The notes under the pieces: model-generated
The model's database searches: none
Told to the model about the DNA's origin: nothing
Seen by the model: only the letters and a program-made list of their open reading frames with translations
Shown here: piece by piece, positions 6,347-11,187 of the stretch
Numbering within the stretch: position 1 is the first letter of the stretch
Layout: every line of letters starts with the position of its first letter
Made by a program: the position numbers and the translations under genes
DNA from: an uncultured Porphyromonadaceae bacterium
Lineage (GTDB): Bacteria > Bacteroidota > Bacteroidia > Bacteroidales > Muribaculaceae
NCBI GenBank assembly: GCA_947177595.1
Contig: CAMWUZ010000036.1
Span: 1 to 11,187, forward strand
Direction: 5' to 3'
DNA length: 11,187 nucleotides

Positions 6347-8566
6347 TTATTGCAACAGGACAGTGCGTGAGGCTTTGACTCCGGCGGGAGTAATGACGGT
6401 AAGCACATACACTCCTTTCGAGAGAGATTCGGTGGAGAATGTCACGGTGTCACCAGTGCCTTCTGTTGTTGCCACACATACTCCTGCGAGGGAGTGAAGA
6501 GTGGCTGTGAGATTTTTCTCGCCGGTAACTACAGCCTCAACCGCCTCGGGGCGTACCTCCACCGAGAAGCGACGCTGAGTATCGGCGCTCACGTTTCCTA
6601 TTTCAGCGGGCATACCGAGAAGTTTTCTCATCGCATCATCCGCATTAAGTTTTCCCGCTCCCCACTGCGTAGCCACAGAGCCTGTGGCATTCTGAGGAAT
6701 CGCCGAAGCTGTGAGAATCTCCCTCACTCTGTCCACCTTAAGCGTGGGGTCTGCTTCAAGAAGAAGAGCGGCTGTGCCGGTAACATATGGTGTTGCCATG
6801 GATGTGCCGGCTTCGATACCCCACTGGTTGGGTCTGCCGTCGGGGTCGTCCGTATTTACTTTAGTGGTTGCGGTAGCGCATAGATTCGCATTTGAAAGGT
6901 TTTTTCTGGTAACATAGTATCTGCTGTATGATGACACCACGCCGAAACCGGGAGCACATATTTCCGGGAGGGTTTTGCCTGTTGCGCCATTCTCGCCGAA
7001 CACATCTCCATAAGAGGTGAACGGAGCAATCTCACCGACCTCCACAGCTTCATAACCCATCAGACCTTCGGATAGCACAGGCCATTTGACCTTGGTAGTG
7101 TAAGCGCCTACAACAATAATGTTCTTGCCACACGCTATATTATTGATACTCTGCTTGGAATTTCCGGGTGTAAAATCCAGCGATCCCGGATATCCGGCAA
7201 AAGTCATACCCCCACTGCTGTATGAATTGATTTTAGTGTTTCCGGTGCCGGTAAAGATAAGTGCCGGCACAATATTACTTCCGCTTTTCGGATTGAGTGT
7301 GACGGACATGTAAACATTAAAGCGATTGTTCTGCGGACTCACTTCGGACGCGACCTGCACCATTGACGAGGCGTCAAATGCAGCTGCGAAATCAGAACTG
7401 TTATTGCCGGATATAACGGCAACCTTATCTTCGGGAATATCATCGGGAATAGGTATTATTTTAGTAATCTTGCCGGTGTTATTATCAACGAGTGCGAAAG
7501 ATATGGAAAATTTATTGGCGTTGTCACTCCAGGTCTCCACCGCCCCATCCCATTTTCCATCAGAATCGGCGGTAAGAATTGTTTTGATTTCGCTCTTTAC
7601 GGCAAAATCGTTCTGAAGAGTCACGTTGCTCTCCCCGTCATTACCTGCGGCGACACATATAATAATATCTTCGCCAGCTTCGGCAAGAGCTTCGTTGATT
7701 TCGTCAGTGCCGTCATGAGGACCGGGCACATACCCCACGGAGAGATTGAAAGCTCCCGGTTTGCCGAGTTCCTTCGCCTTATCAGCAAAGAGCTGCACGG
7801 CGGTGATAATATTGGTGGTATATAGTGAACCAACGCAGGGATACAGTTCCGCTTCGGGAGCGACACCGTAGAACGGTACGTTTTCCTCCTGAACCCTTAC
7901 CATATTGATTCCCCGCAGTCTTGCAACCTGACCGATACCGTTGTAGGCACCGCCCATGATTCCCGCCACGTGAGTGGCATGGGTGGATTGGTCGTTTTCT
8001 GTTCCGAAATTGAATATTTTTTCCGGAGTATCATAATTCGTTACAGTCGCCGATGTACCGAGTATGGTTGTGAGCCCGATAATGCGGCTTGCCGTCTGAT
8101 CGGCATTATAGAAATTTATATGATTGGCATCGAAACCCTGGTCCATCATGCCGAGAAGCACACCGGAGCCCTTATAGTTTTGGTTAAAACCGTTCTTCAG
8201 ACCATCCTGGATATAGCTTACCGCCGATTTGACACGCGCCGTGTCCATCATCAGCTCCACTTTCTGTCCGAATGAGATGGATACCACTTCCGGTATCGCT
8301 GCAAGAGTTTCGGCAATCCCGACAGGAAATGCCACTGTCGCAAAGCTGCCGCGCGCCGAGAGAATCTCCACCCCGTCCTTAGCCAGAACGGAAGCGTCCG
8401 TGCCGGGCTGCAGACGCACGATAGCACTGACTTTTTGGTCACCGGAGCGCGAAGGATACATCTTCGCCTCGTTAATCATTATCCTTGAGGCGGGGGTAAA
8501 CTTGGATTGAGCTGATGCTCCCGCGGCAACGAATACCGTCAGAACGATTAGAAGCAGTTTTTTCAT
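6347..8566 (-). CDS. Secreted subtilisin-like (S8) serine protease with C-terminal sorting-like domain
   Basis: Exported endopeptidase, likely cell-surface or extracellular. Residues 1-20 are a signal peptide ending ASA-Q. Residues about 44-104 resemble an S8 propeptide (inhibitor-I9-like beta-alpha-beta). The catalytic residues are Asp142 (MMDQGFD), His196 (STHATHVAG), the oxyanion Asn309 (VAAGND) and Ser589 (GTSMATP), all present and in order, so it should be active. The histidine motif has Ala where most subtilisins have Gly (HATHVAG). Between Asn309 and Ser589 sits an insert of roughly 150 residues (318-470) that looks like a beta-sandwich, as in surface S8 proteases with an added domain. 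Residues about 665-739 form an Ig-like tail ending with SLSKGVYVLTVITPAG, similar to type A sorting signals of type IX secretion. The start at 8566 gives an ideal signal peptide. It is followed within 41 bases by DUF4494, suggesting it heads the unit. Target proteins are unknown. Confidence 0.93.
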   Translation of the reverse strand: MKKLLLIVLTVFVAAGASAQSKFTPASRIMINEAKMYPSRSGDQKVSAIVRLQPGTDASVLAKDGVEILSARGSFATVAFPVGIAETLAAIPEVVSISFGQKVELMMDTARVKSAVSYIQDGLKNGFNQNYKGSGVLLGMMDQGFDANHINFYNADQTASRIIGLTTILGTSATVTNYDTPEKIFNFGTENDQSTHATHVAGIMGGAYNGIGQVARLRGINMVRVQEENVPFYGVAPEAELYPCVGSLYTTNIITAVQLFADKAKELGKPGAFNLSVGYVPGPHDGTDEINEALAEAGEDIIICVAAGNDGESNVTLQNDFAVKSEIKTILTADSDGKWDGAVETWSDNANKFSISFALVDNNTGKITKIIPIPDDIPEDKVAVISGNNSSDFAAAFDASSMVQVASEVSPQNNRFNVYMSVTLNPKSGSNIVPALIFTGTGNTKINSYSSGGMTFAGYPGSLDFTPGNSKQSINNIACGKNIIVVGAYTTKVKWPVLSEGLMGYEAVEVGEIAPFTSYGDVFGENGATGKTLPEICAPGFGVVSSYSRYYVTRKNLSNANLCATATTKVNTDDPDGRPNQWGIEAGTSMATPYVTGTAALLLEADPTLKVDRVREILTASAIPQNATGSVATQWGAGKLNADDAMRKLLGMPAEIGNVSADTQRRFSVEVRPEAVEAVVTGEKNLTATLHSLAGVCVATTEGTGDTVTFSTESLSKGVYVLTVITPAGVKASRTVLLQ

Positions 8567-8588
8567 ACCGTTTTTTTAATTAGCGCCG

Positions 8589-8596
8589 TAAAGATA
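8589..8596 (-). promoter_or_regulatory. Possible -7 element of the S8 protease gene
   Basis: Minus-strand TATCTTTA followed by C; it differs from TAnnTTTG only in the last base and resembles the element before the sugar transporter (TAACTTTAC). No TTG is found at the expected distance. A start near 8583 would leave a leader of about 17 bases before the ATG. Confidence 0.4.
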
Positions 8597-8636
8597 GTGA
8601 TTTTTTTTAATACGCCGTCTTTTAGGTATAAAAGCA

Positions 8637-8669
8637 ATCGGGGGCGAAGAGTGATTCTTCGCCCCCGAT
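8637..8669 (-). terminator. Intrinsic terminator of the large secreted repeat protein
   Basis: Bases 8637-8649 and 8657-8669 are perfect 13-base inverted repeats rich in GC, with one further A-T pair closing a five-base loop. On the minus strand a T-rich stretch follows (TTGCTTTTAT, 8628-8637). It lies 21 bases after the stop codon of the secreted repeat protein and separates it from the protease promoter. Confidence 0.85.
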
Positions 8670-8690
8670 GAATATGGGTTATGACGGGAT

Positions 8691-11187
8691 TTAGTCAACC
8701 TTGACTTTCACAGCATTGGCTCCGGGCACCTTAACGATGTAGATGCCTGAGCGCAGACCTGTGGTTGCCACTCTGCGGCCGGTGATGTCATACACCTCGC
8801 TGCCTTCCGGAGCTATGATGCTGTCGCCTTCGGCGCGCACTGACTCGGAACCATCGCGGTCTGAATCCACACCTTCGATTCCGGTGGGTACATAGCTGAT
8901 GGTATATTGGGCAACCTCGCCGGGATATTCCTTGGCGTTCTCCTTGAGGATGGCGAGGACTACTCCACCCTCCTTCGGCATCGCGAACTCACCGTCATAC
9001 ACGGTGCTATTCACGGTGGGAGTGGTGCCGTCGGTGGTGTAGTAGATGGTATATGTACCTTCGGCGAGTTCATCCTCGGGCTGAATGGTAACCATCGGGA
9101 TCTCTCCTTCGAAGCGGTGGGTGATAACCAGGCTGCCGCTGATACCGTTGCCGGGCTGAATGAGCACGTGCATGGTCACCGGGGTACCGGTATTGCCACC
9201 TTCCTTGGCGCATGCCCAGATGCGGGTTGCCTGGGTGAATTTAACCGGACCGGTGTATTCGGTCCAATCCCCGACATCAAGGGTGTTGTCCTTGGTCCAG
9301 TATATCTCGGCGCCTGCCGCTGCACTCATCGTAACTATGGTCTTGCCGGGCTGCGGGTCAACGTCAAAGTCAACGGTGCCGGCGGGCTGGGCGAGGGTGA
9401 AGTCGATGTGGGTGTGAACCGATTCACCGTATCCGGGGCGCACTGCCTTGGCATGGATGTAGCAGCTCTTTGTCACGGCGAAGGGCTGTGCATATACGTT
9501 CCACTGCACCTTGCTGTCATCATCGAGGCTTCTGTCATCGGGTGCGATGTAGTAGTAGATGGTAGCGTCTCCGACACCGGGAACATTGAGCTCGACGGTA
9601 GTGTAGGGATAGAACTCTACCTCGTATGAGTTGTCAACCTTCTGCGGATCATTGAGCAGGTTGCCGGTGAATACGGCGTTCACGGACGTGGTGGTCCTGA
9701 TCTCCTCTACCTTGGTGGGCCAGAGCTCGATATCCTTGCCGTCGGCGGTGAGCATCGCGAAGCCGGTCACATTGTAGCGCGCGTTCGGCTTGATGGTCTC
9801 GAAGTCGAATTCGGGCTTGAGAACGGTGTGGTCAACTTTCACCCGCTTGCCGTCGCCCTGCTTGAGGATCCACTGGTCGGCTGCCTGGGCGTCGGTGCCC
9901 TCCGCCTCGATCTTGAAGCCGGTGAGGGTCACACCCGAGAGCTTCACGAAGCGGCGGGCATTGTCAACGGTGAGTTCGGTGACTGAGTCCGGCACGATCT
10001 CTATATCCTCGGTGAGACCGGAGGGACGGATAGGGGAACTGCCCTTGAACAGAGGACCGTATTCGGAGGTGATGTGTGCTCCGCGCACGATATCGCCTAC
10101 GATATGGGGAGTGATCACCATGTCGCTGATATAGTCATTCTCTCTGACTGCGCTGAGGTCGATGGCGTTGTTCTCGATATTGATGGGCAGGTAGTGACCC
10201 TGGGTGCCGCGGACAAAAAGGTAGTCGCCGCCCTTCGCTGCAACGCGTACATCGCCGATGAAGTGGTAGGGAACACTCTTCTGAGAGTTGAGAATGAAGT
10301 TGATCACATATCTGCTCTCCACAGAGGTGCGGGTGAGGTATGCCTCGGTCACCTCGGAGTTGGGAGCGCCGGCGGCTACCACGTACGCCTTGATGACAGT
10401 GTTGGCGTCCACATAGATGGGGTCGGTATATTTGACGCCATAGTAGCGGGGATCGCTGCCGTCTTTGGTGTAGTAAACGGTGTGTGAGGAAGCTGCGGCA
10501 GAGGGGGTATAGGTGATTTCAACATACGCCTCGGTGAGGAAGCTCATGTCTGCGTCATTGATACCTGCGCCCGTGAGGTTGATCTCGGGTGCGGCAACCT
10601 GCTCGACGCCGTTGGGAACGGGCATCTCGGTAATAGCGATGGCATAGTTGTCTTTATCGCCGTTGCGGATCACAACGCCGTTAACGTCATAGAGTTTGGT
10701 CGCGTCCCATGCCTCATCCCAGCCGGTCAGCTCCTTGAACACGCCACCGTTATTGATTTCGGGATTACCTGGCATTTCGAGAGTATATACATAGGGATCT
10801 GCTTCCGAGCCGGCGCCGGAGCGTGAGATCTGAACTGCCTTGACGGTGTAGCGGAGCATGCGGTCGCTTTCGCCGAATGGCTTGATATCGCCCTGCGCAT
10901 TCTTTACTGCCGGTTCATAGCTCACATACTCACCCTCAACTCTGCGGAACGTGCGGGCGAAGCCGGTGGCGTTGACGCGGAGGTTATTCAGAGAGGTGCG
11001 GTCGGCGATCATAGCGAAGTTGGTGATGATGTCGCCCTTTTCAAGTTTACGGGCGCCGGTATCGTCCGCACTGAATGTGCTTGCGGCATCTTCGCCTGAC
11101 TCCATAGCCACTTCACTGTCCCATCCGTCTGCGTTGTAGATGATGATGGAGTGTGAGCTGAGTTCATCTTCGGTGAACTCCTTGCCC
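8691..11187 (-). CDS. Large secreted protein with chitobiase-C-terminal-like repeats and sorting-like tail (N-terminus outside window)
   Basis: The frame stays open to the right edge: 831 residues and a TAA stop are visible, the start is not. A GTG at 11111 is only an in-frame codon, preceded by coding sequence such as SIIIYNADGWDSE. No enzyme domain is visible. Numbering from the first complete codon: four beta repeats of the CHB_HEX C-terminal type lie at about 200-283, 522-598, 601-674 and 693-765, with the recurring pattern IYYTxDG...Y..P......IKA (clearest are VYYTKDGSDP and IYYTTDGTTP). Between them, at about 298-370 and 411-496, are two OB-like modules with FIGDVRVA, YLFVRG and ARYNVTGFAML...IELWP. 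The last 48 residues contain VYDITGRRVA and LRSGIYIVKV, a close match to a type A sorting domain of type IX secretion. Likely an extracellular or surface-attached binding protein or the non-catalytic tail of a larger enzyme. Carbohydrate binding is a guess. Confidence 0.85.
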   Translation of the reverse strand, partial: GKEFTEDELSSHSIIIYNADGWDSEVAMESGEDAASTFSADDTGARKLEKGDIITNFAMIADRTSLNNLRVNATGFARTFRRVEGEYVSYEPAVKNAQGDIKPFGESDRMLRYTVKAVQISRSGAGSEADPYVYTLEMPGNPEINNGGVFKELTGWDEAWDATKLYDVNGVVIRNGDKDNYAIAITEMPVPNGVEQVAAPEINLTGAGINDADMSFLTEAYVEITYTPSAAASSHTVYYTKDGSDPRYYGVKYTDPIYVDANTVIKAYVVAAGAPNSEVTEAYLTRTSVESRYVINFILNSQKSVPYHFIGDVRVAAKGGDYLFVRGTQGHYLPINIENNAIDLSAVRENDYISDMVITPHIVGDIVRGAHITSEYGPLFKGSSPIRPSGLTEDIEIVPDSVTELTVDNARRFVKLSGVTLTGFKIEAEGTDAQAADQWILKQGDGKRVKVDHTVLKPEFDFETIKPNARYNVTGFAMLTADGKDIELWPTKVEEIRTTTSVNAVFTGNLLNDPQKVDNSYEVEFYPYTTVELNVPGVGDATIYYYIAPDDRSLDDDSKVQWNVYAQPFAVTKSCYIHAKAVRPGYGESVHTHIDFTLAQPAGTVDFDVDPQPGKTIVTMSAAAGAEIYWTKDNTLDVGDWTEYTGPVKFTQATRIWACAKEGGNTGTPVTMHVLIQPGNGISGSLVITHRFEGEIPMVTIQPEDELAEGTYTIYYTTDGTTPTVNSTVYDGEFAMPKEGGVVLAILKENAKEYPGEVAQYTISYVPTGIEGVDSDRDGSESVRAEGDSIIAPEGSEVYDITGRRVATTGLRSGIYIVKVPGANAVKVKVD

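Noticed and set aside
8907..9629. Plus-strand ORF of 240 codons
   Set aside because: Glycine/valine/histidine-rich shadow opposite the well-formed repeat protein; composition follows from the complementary strand.
11109..11111. GTG at 11111 as the start of the repeat protein
   Set aside because: The frame stays open for 25 more codons to the window edge with plausible protein sequence and no signal peptide follows the GTG, so the gene simply continues beyond the window.

Overview
The window looks like a chromosomal segment of a gut-type Bacteroidales bacterium, most likely Muribaculaceae or a close relative. This rests on several signs. Start codons lack Shine-Dalgarno sequences and sit behind A/T-rich leaders. 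Promoters match the Bacteroidetes pattern TTG-N20-TAnnTTTG. There is a DUF4494 gene, an OmpA-type porin with a proline/cysteine hinge, a Bacteroidetes-style transketolase with an SDGG thiamine motif, and secreted proteins with type IX-secretion-like C-terminal tails. The family-level assignment is inference. Every gene I can support lies on the minus strand, so the genome reads from high to low coordinates.

In transcription order: (1) 11187-8691 is the C-terminal 831 residues of a large secreted protein built of chitobiase-C-terminal-like repeats and OB-like beta modules, ending in a sorting-type tail and a strong terminator (8637-8669). (2) 8566-3766 is a probable operon or pair of overlapping units: a secreted subtilisin-like protease, a DUF4494 protein, a YggS/PLPBP-family PLP-binding protein whose ATG overlaps the DUF4494 stop, and an FHS-type sugar transporter, closed by a terminator at 3717-3748. 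(3) 3628-1598 is transketolase, with the clearest promoter among the protein-coding genes; that promoter shows the start is at 3628, not at the upstream ATG at 3661. (4) 1463-273 is an OmpA-family outer-membrane protein followed by an intrinsic terminator. (5) From about 178 to the left edge a perfect Bacteroidetes promoter drives a non-coding, highly structured RNA that I suspect is a 6S-like (Bacteroidales-1 type) RNA. It is cut by the window edge.

Functionally this is mostly housekeeping carbon metabolism (sugar uptake, transketolase, PLP homeostasis) and cell-envelope or secreted proteins. There is no sign of mobile elements, CRISPR, phage or defence genes. The least ordinary items are the left-edge RNA, the two secreted proteins sharing a C-terminal sorting-like tail, the translationally coupled DUF4494-YggS pair, and a four-base-register AGTC tract in the short gap upstream of DUF4494. 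No gene-free stretch exceeds 300 bases.
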